Shown: positions 18,027-27,516, numbered from the stretch's first letter. The stretch is DNA of 64,000 nt from Legionella sheltonii (GCF_026191355.1 NZ_JAPHOQ010000013.1:62001-126000); one strand, 5' to 3'. The notes: generated by a model not told the origin, from the letters alone. Numbers and translations: made by a program.

Positions 18027-19757
18027 TTAATCCGTTTGCATTTCTTGCGTGCAGTGGAGTTCTATAAATGAATCTGCTCCATAGTGAATTGTGTTACGAC
18101 AGAAATAAGGTGGGACAGCGGTATATGGAACAATAAAACCTTCTTTCATGCTGACATACAGTTGATCACTGCGACTGGCAATTTCTAAAACTAAACGTTC
18201 TCCTTTTTTATAGGATGCAGCCACGGGCGTCATACTAAAGCGCAATAACACAGGAATATTAGTTTCAAGAGGAGTTACTATAGAGGTATTGATTGCTAAT
18301 TCACAGCGAGAGCCACTCGTTTGGTCTATGGTACGTGTAGCTGGTCGAAGGTGTCCCATAGATAAAGGATGATAGATTCCCTCACTGTCGATTTTCCCTA
18401 ATCTGGCGATTACATAGGAGTCAATTTCATTACAACTGTATTGAAGCTGGAGGGTAATTGGGCCAGCAATTGTTGTTTCTTGCTGAAAAAGTAATTCATA
18501 CGCCAGTTTTTGTTTTTCGAATTGCTCTATTCCAGGTAATACTTCAATTCCTGGAGGTATAGAGATCCATGTATCATGTTTTTCATCGGGTATTTGATGT
18601 TGTAATACCCTAGGCTCTGACTGCTTGGATTTCTTTTGAAGAAAAAGCTTATATACCCAGGTCTTTGGACTAGGGAAATTTGTAGCTGATTCAAACTGAT
18701 TTTTCCCTTCAACCCAATATCGTACGGGAGGCAAACTGGCATAACCATTATCAACCCCTTTGACAATATGATCAAAAAAAGCAAGAGCCTCTAATTGCCA
18801 GGAATAAACGGGTAACTCATATTCAGCCGGACCAAGAATCATCCATTTTTTATTTGGCGAGGTACCGGCATGTTCAAACAGGTCGTAACAGCCAAATTGA
18901 TGTAATGCGATATTGCCTAGATTTTGCACGACAACAAAAGGAACATGAATTTGGTTTAATTTTTGAAACGGTCCTTGGGCAATTTGAGTCGCTTCTCTTG
19001 AATTACTATCCACCATCAGATGAATATACCAGCGGAGTGCCTCAGGAATTACCTGATTTTTTTTAAATCCACTAATAATTTTATCTAACTTGGGCTTTAT
19101 GAGCTTTTTCCATAACCAAGGATAACTTATAGCATAGCTGAGTAAAGCTCTTTTCCAGGGCGTCAGGTAACGACGGACTGTAGGCGGATTAAAATTAGCT
19201 CCCACCCATAAATTTAAAAAATCAGCATTAGAAACACCCCCATAATGGAAGACATGTCTGTAAAAATCAGTACAAATTTCATTAGCAAAAAAAGCACGTA
19301 AAGAAGGTGGGTTAAGTACTGCAACACTGGCCTGATTCATACCGTAGTATGAGGTACCAAACAAACAGACGTCGCCATTTGACCAGGGTTGTTGTGCTGC
19401 CCATTCGATACAATGATAATGATCTTGTGTTTCTTGCTCATTTTGCCAAGATTGAAATTCACCTTCAGAACGTCCAATAGCTCTCGCAGTGACAATTACC
19501 TGCACATAGCCCCTATCAGTAATTACAGCGGGGGAGCCAATTTCATTATTTCCAGTTGGAAGTCCTGTGGTATGCAAATCGCGATTGTAGGCAGAAAATT
19601 GGAGAATGACTGGATATCTCCCCAATTTTTTAGGTACATATACATCGGCAGAAAGATGCACACCATCGGGCATTGGAATCATGACATCGGCAAAAAGCTT
19701 ACAACCAAGACCTGATTCAGCAACCCGATGAGGTGTCCTGATATAGGCGCGGTTTTT
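18027..19757 (-). pseudogene. CocE/NonD-type hydrolase, 3' part, cut off from its 5' end by an IS3-family element
   Basis: Alpha/beta hydrolase of the CocE/X-Pro dipeptidyl-peptidase (S15) group. The N-terminal core VMIPMPDGVHLSADVYVPKK is followed by nucleophile motif FGTSYYGMNQ, and the C-terminal jelly-roll domain ends MKEGFIVPYTAVPPYFCRN. The frame remains open up to the IS boundary at 19757 (KNRAYIRTPHRVAESGLGCKLFADV before the first ATG at 19682) and continues in frame on the other side of the element, 21181 down to 21101. An internal start at 19682 would give 551 residues lacking about 50 from the N-terminus. Some activity is therefore conceivable, although native expression is lost. 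Confidence 0.75.
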
Positions 19758-19814
19758 TGGACGAAAAAAGGTAATTTTTAAGAGCTATTCTTCTAAGTAA
19801 CAGAGGAGAATAGA

Positions 19815-20108
19815 ATGAGCAAAAAAAGAAACTATTACACGGCATCAAAAAAATCAAAGATAGCAGTTGCGGCAATTGAAGGAAAATTGACTCAGGCTCA
19901 ACTGACCAGCGAATACGGTGTGCATCCTACCCAAATTAAAGCATGGAAGCAAACAGCATTGCAGGCTATTTCAGATGCTTTTTCCAATTCTCATGATAAG
20001 GATAAAAAAGAGCAAGCCGAGCTTGTTGGTGCTTTGTATGAGGAAATTGGTCGACTTCAAGCCCAATTATCATGGTTAAAAAAAAAGACTGCCACTGAGC
20101 TTGGATGA
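19815..20108 (+). CDS. IS3-family transposase OrfA
   Basis: A 97-residue protein with a helix-turn-helix (SKIAVAAIEGKLTQAQLTSEYGVHPTQIKAWKQ) and a C-terminal leucine-zipper-like segment (ALYEEIGRLQAQLSWLKKK). It binds the element ends. OrfB overlaps it by 8 bases in another frame. A run of A bases (GGTTAAAAAAAAAGAC, about 20075) just before the overlap is a typical site for the programmed frameshift that makes the OrfAB transposase. AGAGGAG precedes the ATG. Confidence 0.92.
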   Translation: MSKKRNYYTASKKSKIAVAAIEGKLTQAQLTSEYGVHPTQIKAWKQTALQAISDAFSNSHDKDKKEQAELVGALYEEIGRLQAQLSWLKKKTATELG

Positions 20109-20946
20109 AAAGCGTAAGCTGATTGATAGCAACGCTGAAATATCAATCCGAGAACAATGCATGCTACTCGGATTGAGTATTTCCAGTTATTATTACAAAG
20201 CGTCTCCTATATCAGCAGAGGACGAGCGGCTCATGGCGCTGTTAGACGAGCATTATCTCCAGTATCCATGTGAAGGTAAAGTGAAGCGCGCACAATGGTT
20301 GTCCCTTGAAGTTGGCTATCCTGTTGGTAAACGACGCATCAAGAGACTCATGGAGGCTATGGGATTAGAAACCGTCTACCCAAAGCCAAATACAAGCGTT
20401 CCCAATAAAGAGCACACCGTGTACCCCTATCTATTACGTGACATCGATATCACTAAGCCTAATCAGGTCTGGGCTGCTGATATTACCTACGTGCGTATGA
20501 AGGGAGGCCATGTTTACTTGGTTGCCATCATGGACTGGTATAGTCGGTATGTGCTTCAATGGGCGGTGTCCCCAACATTAGAAGCAGAATTTTGTGTAGA
20601 GGCGCTAAAAAACGCGTTATTACAGGGGCGGTGTGATATTTTTAATACCGATCAGGGTGCTCAGTTCACGTCTAATGATTGGATCAATACCTTGAAGGCC
20701 CACAAAATCTCTATCAGTATGGATGGGCGCGGCCGATACCTCGATAATATTTTCATAGAACGTTTATGGCGCAGTGTTAAGCAAGAAAAACTCTATCGGT
20801 ATGATTTCGAAACAATCGAAGAGATAGAGCTGGAATTAGCTGAGTATTTTGAATATTATAACAACCGAAGACTCCATCAGTCTTTTGGATATTTAACACC
20901 AGCTCAAGTGTATTTCGGACACCCTAGTACGGTTTCTAAAACATAG
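20101..20946 (+). CDS. IS3-family transposase OrfB (DDE integrase)
   Basis: A 281-residue catalytic part with the retroviral-integrase fold. The triad is visible as D in VWAADITYV, D in FNTDQGAQFTS and E in FIERLWRSVKQEKLY, followed by the family C-terminus YYNNRRLHQSFGYLTPAQVYFG. It starts within the end of OrfA, so expression is likely by frameshift fusion. Confidence 0.93.
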   Translation: MDEKRKLIDSNAEISIREQCMLLGLSISSYYYKASPISAEDERLMALLDEHYLQYPCEGKVKRAQWLSLEVGYPVGKRRIKRLMEAMGLETVYPKPNTSVPNKEHTVYPYLLRDIDITKPNQVWAADITYVRMKGGHVYLVAIMDWYSRYVLQWAVSPTLEAEFCVEALKNALLQGRCDIFNTDQGAQFTSNDWINTLKAHKISISMDGRGRYLDNIFIERLWRSVKQEKLYRYDFETIEEIELELAEYFEYYNNRRLHQSFGYLTPAQVYFGHPSTVSKT

Positions 20947-20957
20947 TTCGGTGTGTC

Positions 20958-21035
20958 ATGGCTTACCCACAGGGTCCACAGGCCTATCCGAGACGATGAA
21001 GGCTCTACTGGCCTATGGACTTGTGGATAAGCCAT
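20958..21035. repeat. Long imperfect hairpin inside the IS3-family element
   Basis: The arm 20958-20984 (starting ATGGCTTACCCACAGG) pairs with 21010-21035 (ending TTGTGGATAAGCCAT), with a few mismatches. The stem of about 25 bp encloses a 25-base loop. It lies between the transposase stop and the right inverted repeat. The right arm includes TGTGGATAA (21022-21030), a DnaA-box sequence. It could shield the element from outside transcription or be a nested small palindromic insertion. Confidence 0.65.
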
Positions 21036-21100
21036 TCTGTGAGAGCAGGAGTTAATAAACCAATTCGGAATAGCTCTTATTTTTCCTGAATTTTGTTCCA

Positions 21101-21181
21101 GATTACCAGACCTAGATTATCCATCCTGCTAATTGGTAGGAATTCAAACGTGCGCGAGGTATCAATAAACTGTTTAACCAT
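21101..21181 (-). pseudogene. Candidate 5' end of the interrupted CocE-type hydrolase gene
   Basis: On the minus strand 27 codons are open from ATG 21181 (MVKQFIDTSRTFEFLPISRM...LVI) to the IS boundary. When the element is removed they join in phase with K-N-R-A-Y-I-R-T-P of the fragment at 18027-19757, giving about 603 residues. The joined frame is the main evidence; there is no strong ribosome site before this ATG. AT-rich DNA upstream (21182-21371) could hold its promoter and that of the divergent GNAT gene. Confidence 0.5.
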
Positions 21182-21371
21182 TTTTTCATTAGGAACAACT
21201 CTATTTAATTACTTGTTTTTAAAAGAAATATTTTAGCAAAATAAATGATGATTTTTAGATAAATAGATAAAATAATGCAAATAAATTCTTATTTGAAGTG
21301 GTGTTGTTTACATTCTGCAGCAGATGAAATATAAAATGTGGTAAATCTTGTTCTAAAGGCTTGAATACGGC

Positions 21372-21842
21372 ATGGATATTAAAATTGATCTATTGAAAAA
21401 TAACCTTAATTCGATTCCTGAACTTGCCCGTATGTGGCAAGAAGGACTTGGAAAAATTTGGTTACCTGATGTGCCGCTTGAAGTTGTAGAACAACGTTTT
21501 CGTAACCATGCAAACCACGATACGATGCCTCTCACGTTTGTCGCTTTCGATAAAGAAAAACCGATCGGGATGTGTAGTTTACGTGAAAATGATGGAATTC
21601 GTCCTGATTTGATGCCCTGGCTAGGTTCTTTAACTGTAGCTCCCGAATATCAAAACCAAGGACTTGGCAAAAGACTTGTGGAAGTAACTAAAGAACAAGC
21701 CAAAAGAATGGGGTATGAAATACTTTATCTTTTTGCTTTTGATCGCACGATACCCAATTACTACCAATCCTTAGGATGGAAAATCATAGATACAGACCGT
21801 TTTAAAGGACATCCTGTTACCGTAATGGAAATTACAATATAA
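21372..21842 (+). CDS. GNAT-family N-acetyltransferase
   Basis: A 156-residue acetyl-CoA-dependent acetyltransferase. The acetyl-CoA loop reads QNQGLGKRLVEV, preceded by the strand LGSLTVAPEY and followed by LYLFAFDRTIPNYYQSLGWKII. It is a single-domain protein of normal length with no signal peptide; the substrate is unknown. It is transcribed alone, next to the IS3-family element. Confidence 0.88.
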   Translation: MDIKIDLLKNNLNSIPELARMWQEGLGKIWLPDVPLEVVEQRFRNHANHDTMPLTFVAFDKEKPIGMCSLRENDGIRPDLMPWLGSLTVAPEYQNQGLGKRLVEVTKEQAKRMGYEILYLFAFDRTIPNYYQSLGWKIIDTDRFKGHPVTVMEITI

Positions 21843-22002
21843 AGAAATCGGATCACTCCAAGGTAATTACCTCACATGCCCACTTGATTTTGCCAATGCT
21901 TTGGATATTCAGTTCAATTTTTTTGCATTTTTAAAAATTATTGTCTAGGATTTACTAGCCTATAAAAATTCTATATAGGTTTCTAATTTTAGGGAGAAAA
22001 TA

Positions 22003-22206
22003 ATGAATCGAAATATATTTCAAGGCAAATGGATGGAAATCAAAGGAGAAATGAAGCAATTTTGGGGAAAACTCACAGACGATGACCTCAAACAAATAGA
22101 AGGGAATCAACAAGAAATTTTTGGAAAACTCCAAAAGTATTATGGCTACACAGAAGAACAAGCTAAAAAAGCAGTGCATGATTTTCAAAGAAAAATACAT
22201 CATTAA
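22003..22206 (+). CDS. CsbD-family stress-associated protein
   Basis: A 67-residue hydrophilic protein with the CsbD pattern: NIFQGKWMEIKGEMKQFWGKLTDDDLKQIEGNQQEIFGKLQKYYGYTEEQAKK. The family is linked to general stress response; no biochemical role is known. Start ATG 22003 follows TAGGGAG. First gene of a short same-strand run with a PRC-barrel gene and a small exported protein. Confidence 0.92.
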   Translation: MNRNIFQGKWMEIKGEMKQFWGKLTDDDLKQIEGNQQEIFGKLQKYYGYTEEQAKKAVHDFQRKIHH

Positions 22207-22243
22207 TTAAAAGGTATTTGTGTTTAATAAAGGGAGTTTAATT

Positions 22244-22594
22244 ATGGAAAACAGAGGAATTGTTAAATCTGGAGAGCTTACAGGTTCCAAGGTTATGAAT
22301 CCAGCACATGAGAGTCTAGGTGAGATTGCGGAAGTTGTTATCGATAAACAATCCGGAAAAGTAAACTACCTAGTATTAGATTTTGGTGGTTTTCTGGGAT
22401 TCGGAAATAAATATTTTGCAGTGCCCTGGAATCTTTTTTTGTATGATAATAAAGATGATTGCTTTATTCTCAATGTCGAAAAGCAACATTTGAAAGATGC
22501 TCCTGGCTTTGATAAAAATCATTGGCCAAATTTTTCAGCACCTGAATTTAAAACGACAATAACCGGATTTTATACAGGGGGTAAAAAATTATGA
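22244..22594 (+). CDS. PRC-barrel domain protein
   Basis: A 116-residue protein with one PRC-barrel: GSKVMNPAHESLGEIAEVVIDKQSGKVNYLVLDFGGFLGFGNKYFAVPW. Such domains occur in photosynthetic reaction centres, RimM and small stress proteins. ATG 22244 is preferred over upstream in-frame codons because AAAGGGAG lies 6 bases before the TTTAATT leader. Its stop overlaps the start of the next gene (ATGA), so the two are translationally coupled. Confidence 0.88.
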   Translation: MENRGIVKSGELTGSKVMNPAHESLGEIAEVVIDKQSGKVNYLVLDFGGFLGFGNKYFAVPWNLFLYDNKDDCFILNVEKQHLKDAPGFDKNHWPNFSAPEFKTTITGFYTGGKKL

Positions 22595-22905
22595 ATATTT
22601 TATCAAGTATATTATTCAGCGGTTTCGTTTTGATTTCGGCAACCTCATTTGCTCATGATGATTCCATGAGTTCCAATCCAAGTGGTTCTTCTAATAGCAA
22701 TATGAGCTCCAGTTCAAATGCTAGTAAGACATCAATGGGATCAAATTGGGTTTGTACAACTAATGCAAGTTCAAGTGAAAAAAGAGCAGATCAAGATGCG
22801 GATAAAATAATGTCAGAAAAGGCTGCTTCTGCTGCCAAATCATTTGCTTTTGCACAAAAGCATTGTCGAGACTGCACACAAATCACGTGCAATGTTAAAA
22901 AATAA
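22591..22905 (+). CDS. Small exported protein, unknown function
   Basis: A 104-residue protein with a clear signal peptide (MNILSSILFSGFVLISATSFAHD), then a Ser/Asn/Met-rich low-complexity linker, then a compact C-terminal part with four cysteines (WVCTTNASS and HCRDCTQITCNVK) suggesting disulfides or metal binding in the periplasm. It overlaps the PRC-barrel gene by 4 bases. An imperfect 11-bp hairpin (22912-22922 with 22931-22941) just after its stop probably ends the transcript. Family not recognised. Confidence 0.75.
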   Translation: MNILSSILFSGFVLISATSFAHDDSMSSNPSGSSNSNMSSSSNASKTSMGSNWVCTTNASSSEKRADQDADKIMSEKAASAAKSFAFAQKHCRDCTQITCNVKK

Positions 22906-22911
22906 TCAAAC

Positions 22912-22941
22912 TACCTGTGTTCTCTGACAAGGAATACAGGT
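22912..22941 (+). terminator. Candidate terminator hairpin
   Basis: TACCTGTGTTC and GGAATACAGGTA pair with a single mismatch around an 8-base loop, 7 bases after the small exported protein gene. T-rich DNA follows only after some 30 bases, so termination efficiency is uncertain. Confidence 0.45.
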
Positions 22942-23102
22942 AACTTTCCTAAAAAATCCATTTTTTTTAAATAATTAAGTATTTTCCATAGTTCACCATG
23001 ACTCATGAGTGAGTTATTTTTTAATTTAAGTTTGAAGAATTTAATAATTCTTCCTATGCTAAAAGGAGTTTTTAGTAATTCATTTTATGCCAAGGAATGC
23101 GA

Positions 23103-25742
23103 ATGAACATTTTAAAAACCCAAGTCTTGAATGGGCCTAATTATTGGTCAAATTTCAGAAAGGAACTCATTGTCATCAAGCTCGATATAGGAAAATATGA
23201 GGAGCTTCCTACAAGCCATTTAGCTGGATTCAAAGAGAGGTTGATTCAGGAGTTACCCAGTTTACAGAGTCATCGTTGTTCTTTAGGCATCGAAGGTGGA
23301 TTTTTAAAACGAATAGAAGAAGGCACTTGGTTAGGTCATGTGATTGAACATGTGGCTTTGGAGTTGCAGTATCTCGCAGGGATGGATTGTGGTTTTGGTA
23401 GAACTTATGGAACTAAGGACTATGGAGTCTATCATGTTATCTTTGCCTATCAGATTGAAGAGGCTGGTTTGTATGCAGGAAAGACAGCTGTCGATTTTAT
23501 ACACTCCATAGCTGAAGGCAACAAATATCCTCTTGATGAAGCAATCAATCATTTAAAAGAGATTTTTAAGAAACAGGGTTTGGGCCCAAGCACTCAGGCT
23601 CTAGTGGATGAAGCAAAAAAGAGAAATATTCCTTGGAAACGCCATGAGCACAGTTCTTTAATTACCTTAGGATACGGTCGAAATCAAAAAAAAATATGGG
23701 CCTCCGTGTCTTCGAAAACAAGTTCAATTGGTGTTGATATCGCTTCTAATAAAGAGCTGACCAAGAGTATTCTTAATTCAAATTTTATTCCAACGCCAAC
23801 AGGATTAATTATTACTTCTGAGGAAGAACTGAAAGCTGCGGTGGAACAGTTAGGATTCCCCTTAGTGATTAAGCCACTTAATGCCAATCATGGAAAAGGA
23901 GTAACGACGAATATCACCGATCTTAATAAAGCAAGATTTGGTTATGAGCTCGCAAAAAAAATTTCCAATGAACTGATCATAGAGCGTTCCATACCCGGGA
24001 ATGACTATCGATTTTTAGTCGTTAACTATAAAGTGGTTGCGGTGGCTAAACGTACTCCAGCCCAAATTGTAGGGGATGGAGTACGTACAGTTAATCAATT
24101 AATTAAGCAGGCAAATGAGGATCCCAACCGAGGTGAATCCCATGAAAAGATACTGACTAAGATCAAAGTAGATGAATCTACTTTCTCTATTTTAAGACAC
24201 AATAATCTGACCTTGGAGAGTATTTTACCCAAAGGCCATATCTTAAATTTAAAAGAAACGGCAAATTTAAGTTCTGGTGGGACAGCGAAAGACGTCACAG
24301 ATGCAGTTCATCCTTTTAATACTATTCTTGCAGAACGTGTAGCAAGACTTGTGAATTTGGATATTTGTGGAATTGATGTGATTTCAAAAGACATTAGTTG
24401 CCCTCTGAATGAGAACCATGGAGCTATTATTGAGGTAAATGCAGGGCCAGGATTAAGAATGCATCTATCGCCCAATGAAGGTACGCGTCGTAATGTAGCT
24501 GAACCTATTTTAAAAATGCTTTATCCAGAAAATTTAACTTCAAGAATTCCAATAGTCGCTGTTACTGGTACAAATGGAAAAACAACTGTGGTTAGGTTGA
24601 TTGCTCATCTTGCACGTTTTGCAAATCATCATACGGGTTATACAACTACAGAAGGTATTTATATCAATAATAAATTAATTTACAGCGGCGATTGCAGCGG
24701 CCCTGCCAGTGCACAAGCTGTTTTGTATGATCCTGAGGTCGATTATGCAGTATTAGAATGTGCTCGAGGTGGCGTTCTGCGTTCAGGCTTAGGATTTGAT
24801 GCATGCGATATTAGTGTGATAACGAATATTACTGGGGATCATCTGGGGTTAAATGATATTCATACGCTTGATGACATGGCACAGGTCAAAGCAGTTGTTG
24901 CGCGCAGCACCAAAAAAACTGGATATAGCATTTTAAATGCAGATGACTCTCTAACTTATAATTTAAGAAATGATTTAGATTGCAATATTGCTTTGTTTAG
25001 TATGTTTGATGGTCCGCGGATAAGAAAACATTGCAGCTTAGGTGGATTAGCTGCTTTTCTTGATCAAGGGAATATTGTCGTTCAAAGAGGGTCTGAACGA
25101 ATAGTTCTGGCCGATATAAAATCAATTCCGCTCAGTTTTCAAGGTACTGCAACCAGCATGATCCAAAATATCTTAGCGGCAACATTAGCAGGAGTGATTA
25201 GTCATTTCTCCTTAGAGAAAATAAAAGAAGCACTCCAAGTTTTCTATCCCACAGTTGAAAATCTTCCAGGCAGAATGAATCTTTTTCAATTTCCTCATTG
25301 CCAAATTATGGTCGATTATGCGCATAACGAAGGTGCATTTTGTGAGCTAAAAAATTATCTTGATTCGATTCATTGCGATAAAAAAATCGGAATTATAGGC
25401 GTAGTAGGCGATCGACGTGATGAGGACATAGAAAAGTTGGGCTATCTTGCTGCCTCTATGTTTGATGAAATTGTTATTCGTCATGATAAGGATGGGCGAG
25501 GGCGAACTCATCATGAAATGAACCGTCTTCTGGTTTCCGGAATTCTTCGTTCTGATTGTAAACCGTCTATCAATATTATCTCAGATGAGATTGAGGCGAT
25601 TGAACATATGATGGGTATAGCAGAACCCAATACTTTTATCTTTTGTGCCGTTGAAGATGTATTTGAAACAACTAATTTTCTCAAGAAAAGGGAAAAACAA
25701 TTGATGATGGTGAATGAGGTTTATAATGACACCCAAAGCTAA
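23103..25742 (+). CDS. cphA: Cyanophycin synthetase
   Basis: An 879-residue enzyme that polymerises aspartate and arginine into cyanophycin using ATP. Order: N-terminal domain (1 to ~165), an ATP-grasp domain (~210-480; FPLVIKPLNANHGKGVTT and IIEVNAGPGLRMH), and a Mur-ligase-like domain with P-loop VTGTNGKTTVVRL and the later YAHNEGAFCEL and GVVGDRRDEDIEKLG motifs. Length matches CphA1-type enzymes. ATG 23103 is chosen over 23097 because AAGGA lies 6 bases upstream. The cyanophycinase gene starts inside its 3' end, so synthesis and degradation share a transcript. Confidence 0.95.
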   Translation: MNILKTQVLNGPNYWSNFRKELIVIKLDIGKYEELPTSHLAGFKERLIQELPSLQSHRCSLGIEGGFLKRIEEGTWLGHVIEHVALELQYLAGMDCGFGRTYGTKDYGVYHVIFAYQIEEAGLYAGKTAVDFIHSIAEGNKYPLDEAINHLKEIFKKQGLGPSTQALVDEAKKRNIPWKRHEHSSLITLGYGRNQKKIWASVSSKTSSIGVDIASNKELTKSILNSNFIPTPTGLIITSEEELKAAVEQLGFPLVIKPLNANHGKGVTTNITDLNKARFGYELAKKISNELIIERSIPGNDYRFLVVNYKVVAVAKRTPAQIVGDGVRTVNQLIKQANEDPNRGESHEKILTKIKVDESTFSILRHNNLTLESILPKGHILNLKETANLSSGGTAKDVTDAVHPFNTILAERVARLVNLDICGIDVISKDISCPLNENHGAIIEVNAGPGLRMHLSPNEGTRRNVAEPILKMLYPENLTSRIPIVAVTGTNGKTTVVRLIAHLARFANHHTGYTTTEGIYINNKLIYSGDCSGPASAQAVLYDPEVDYAVLECARGGVLRSGLGFDACDISVITNITGDHLGLNDIHTLDDMAQVKAVVARSTKKTGYSILNADDSLTYNLRNDLDCNIALFSMFDGPRIRKHCSLGGLAAFLDQGNIVVQRGSERIVLADIKSIPLSFQGTATSMIQNILAATLAGVISHFSLEKIKEALQVFYPTVENLPGRMNLFQFPHCQIMVDYAHNEGAFCELKNYLDSIHCDKKIGIIGVVGDRRDEDIEKLGYLAASMFDEIVIRHDKDGRGRTHHEMNRLLVSGILRSDCKPSINIISDEIEAIEHMMGIAEPNTFIFCAVEDVFETTNFLKKREKQLMMVNEVYNDTQS

Positions 25743-26592
25743 GTTATTGATTATCGGTGGTGCCGAGGATAAAGGTCACGATGAACCAATGGATATTTCG
25801 GAGCAAAAAAGAGAATTTACTCGCTATGAAATCCTGAGTGAATTATTGCCTCCATCGAATAAGAAAATAGAAATTATTACAACAGGTTCGGAAATTCAGA
25901 ATGAAGTAAAAAAAATTTATCAAAAAGTTTTTCATAATATGGGCTACAACAACATAGGATTTCTTCCTATTAAAAAAAGAAGCGAAGCGCGCACTAACGA
26001 ATATTTAAAAAGAGCAGCAGATGCTGGCGCTATTTTTTTTACAGGAGGAGATCAATTTCGTTTATCAACAATATTAGGGGGCACTCCTATTGTTGATATT
26101 ATTAAAGAGCGCTATTTGAAAGATAGTGATTTTATCATTGCTGGAACCAGCGCTGGAGCTATGGTTATGGGTACAGTGATGATTACTGGCGGCGGTTTAT
26201 CAGAAGCTTTAAGGTATCGAAACTTGTTAACTTCCTCCGGATTAGGAATTTTACTGTCTTGTATTATTGATACTCATTTCATCAAAAGAGGACGATTTAG
26301 TCGTCTTGCACACGCAATTATTATGAACCCAGAACAATTGGGTATTGGTTTAGGCGAGGATACTGCTCTGGTCATTCGAAATGGATCTGAGGCAGAGTGT
26401 TATGGCTCAGGTATGGTAGTTATTATTGACGGCAGGAATATTGATCAAACGAATATCACGGATGTTGAAGAGGGGGAGCCCGTATTCGTTGAAAATTTAA
26501 TTGTTCACCTTTTGGTAAAGGGCTGTCAATTTTCAATTGCTGATAGAACTCTAGCGAACCCTGCAATCCCTGGCAATAGACAATCTAAATGA
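25726..26592 (+). CDS. cphB: Cyanophycinase (peptidase family S51)
   Basis: A 288-residue serine exopeptidase that cuts cyanophycin to beta-Asp-Arg dipeptides. The nucleophile lies in IIAGTSAGAMVMGTVM, and the preceding FFTGGDQFRL and following DTHFIKRGRFSRL motifs are typical of CphB. ATG 25726 (MTPKAKLLIIGGAEDK) is preferred; an in-frame ATG at 25714 also exists. Either overlaps cphA, indicating coupling. No signal peptide is visible, so it acts on intracellular polymer. Confidence 0.94.
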   Translation: MTPKAKLLIIGGAEDKGHDEPMDISEQKREFTRYEILSELLPPSNKKIEIITTGSEIQNEVKKIYQKVFHNMGYNNIGFLPIKKRSEARTNEYLKRAADAGAIFFTGGDQFRLSTILGGTPIVDIIKERYLKDSDFIIAGTSAGAMVMGTVMITGGGLSEALRYRNLLTSSGLGILLSCIIDTHFIKRGRFSRLAHAIIMNPEQLGIGLGEDTALVIRNGSEAECYGSGMVVIIDGRNIDQTNITDVEEGEPVFVENLIVHLLVKGCQFSIADRTLANPAIPGNRQSK

Positions 26593-26604
26593 TGGAATAA
26601 CGTG

Positions 26605-27516
26605 ATGAATAAAATTGCAATCGCAGTACATGGTGGTGCTAGTGAAAACTATTCCTTTTTACAAGAACATCAAAAGGAATTTAAACTGGGTTTGGCTAAA
26701 GCGGTCGAAATGGGTTATTTAGTACTTGATAAAGGTGGCTCGGCTTTAGATGCAGTGCAAGAGGCAGTTGGAATCCTTGAGGATAATCCATTATTTAATG
26801 CAGGAAAAGGTTCTGCATTAAATTCTCGAGGTGAAGTGGAAATGGATGCTTCGATTATGAGTGGCCAAGATTTACAAGCTGGTGCTGTGTCTATGGTTCG
26901 CACCGTAAAAAATCCAATTCGTTTGGCAAGGTTGGTGATGGAGAAAACAAGACATGTCTTTCTTTCAGGATATGGCGCTTTAGAAATTGCAAAAAAATAT
27001 GGTCTAGAACTTGAGGATGAATCTTATTTTATAACCCCAAATCAGTATGAGACGTATCAAAATCTCAATAAAATAGAAACGATGGAAGAAATTCAGAACA
27101 AAAAAATGAAAGGAACCGTGGGTGCTGTGGCTTTAGATGTACAAGGAAACCTTGCAGCAGCGACTTCAACAGGTGGAATCAGCAATTGCCTTCCAGGGAG
27201 AATTGGTGACAGTTGCGTGATTGGCGCTGGATGTTATGCCAATAATGCAACCTGTGCGGTATCTGGAACAGGGGAAGGTGAATATTTAATACGGGGCGTG
27301 GTTGCTCATACGATTTCTATGATGATGGAGTTTGATATGCCTTTACAAGAGGCGTGCAATCATGTGATACATGAACGCAATAAGCAGTTAAATGGCGAAA
27401 TGGGAGTCATTGCCCTGAATCGAAATGGTGATTTTGGAATTTCTTTTAATACAGAAGTCATGAAAAGAGCTTGGCAAAGTTCCTCTCAAGCAATACAAAT
27501 TAAATTATTTGATTAA
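26605..27516 (+). CDS. iaaA: Isoaspartyl peptidase / plant-type L-asparaginase
   Basis: A 303-residue Ntn-hydrolase precursor that should split beta-Asp-Arg, the cyanophycinase product, into free amino acids. It begins IAIAVHGGASEN; autocleavage and catalysis are expected at T171 in MKGTVGAVALD, followed by AAATSTGGISNCLPGRIGDS and the substrate loop GTGEGEYLIRG. It starts 13 bases after cphB, with GTG 26602 as an alternative start. The three genes form a complete cyanophycin cycle. Confidence 0.92.
   Translation: MNKIAIAVHGGASENYSFLQEHQKEFKLGLAKAVEMGYLVLDKGGSALDAVQEAVGILEDNPLFNAGKGSALNSRGEVEMDASIMSGQDLQAGAVSMVRTVKNPIRLARLVMEKTRHVFLSGYGALEIAKKYGLELEDESYFITPNQYETYQNLNKIETMEEIQNKKMKGTVGAVALDVQGNLAAATSTGGISNCLPGRIGDSCVIGAGCYANNATCAVSGTGEGEYLIRGVVAHTISMMMEFDMPLQEACNHVIHERNKQLNGEMGVIALNRNGDFGISFNTEVMKRAWQSSSQAIQIKLFD

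Larger units (their letters stand above)
19758..21100 (+). mobile_element. IS3-family insertion sequence (about 1343 bp)
   Basis: The two transposase frames lie between imperfect inverted repeats. The left end starts TGGACGAAAAAAGG and continues to TAAGAGCTATTC; the right end, read in reverse, starts TGGAACAAAATTCAGG and also continues to TAAGAGCTATTC. The ends are TG...CA as usual for IS3. The expected 3-bp target duplication is not visible (TTT left, GAT right), so the ends may have been altered after insertion or the element arose by recombination. Confidence 0.85.
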
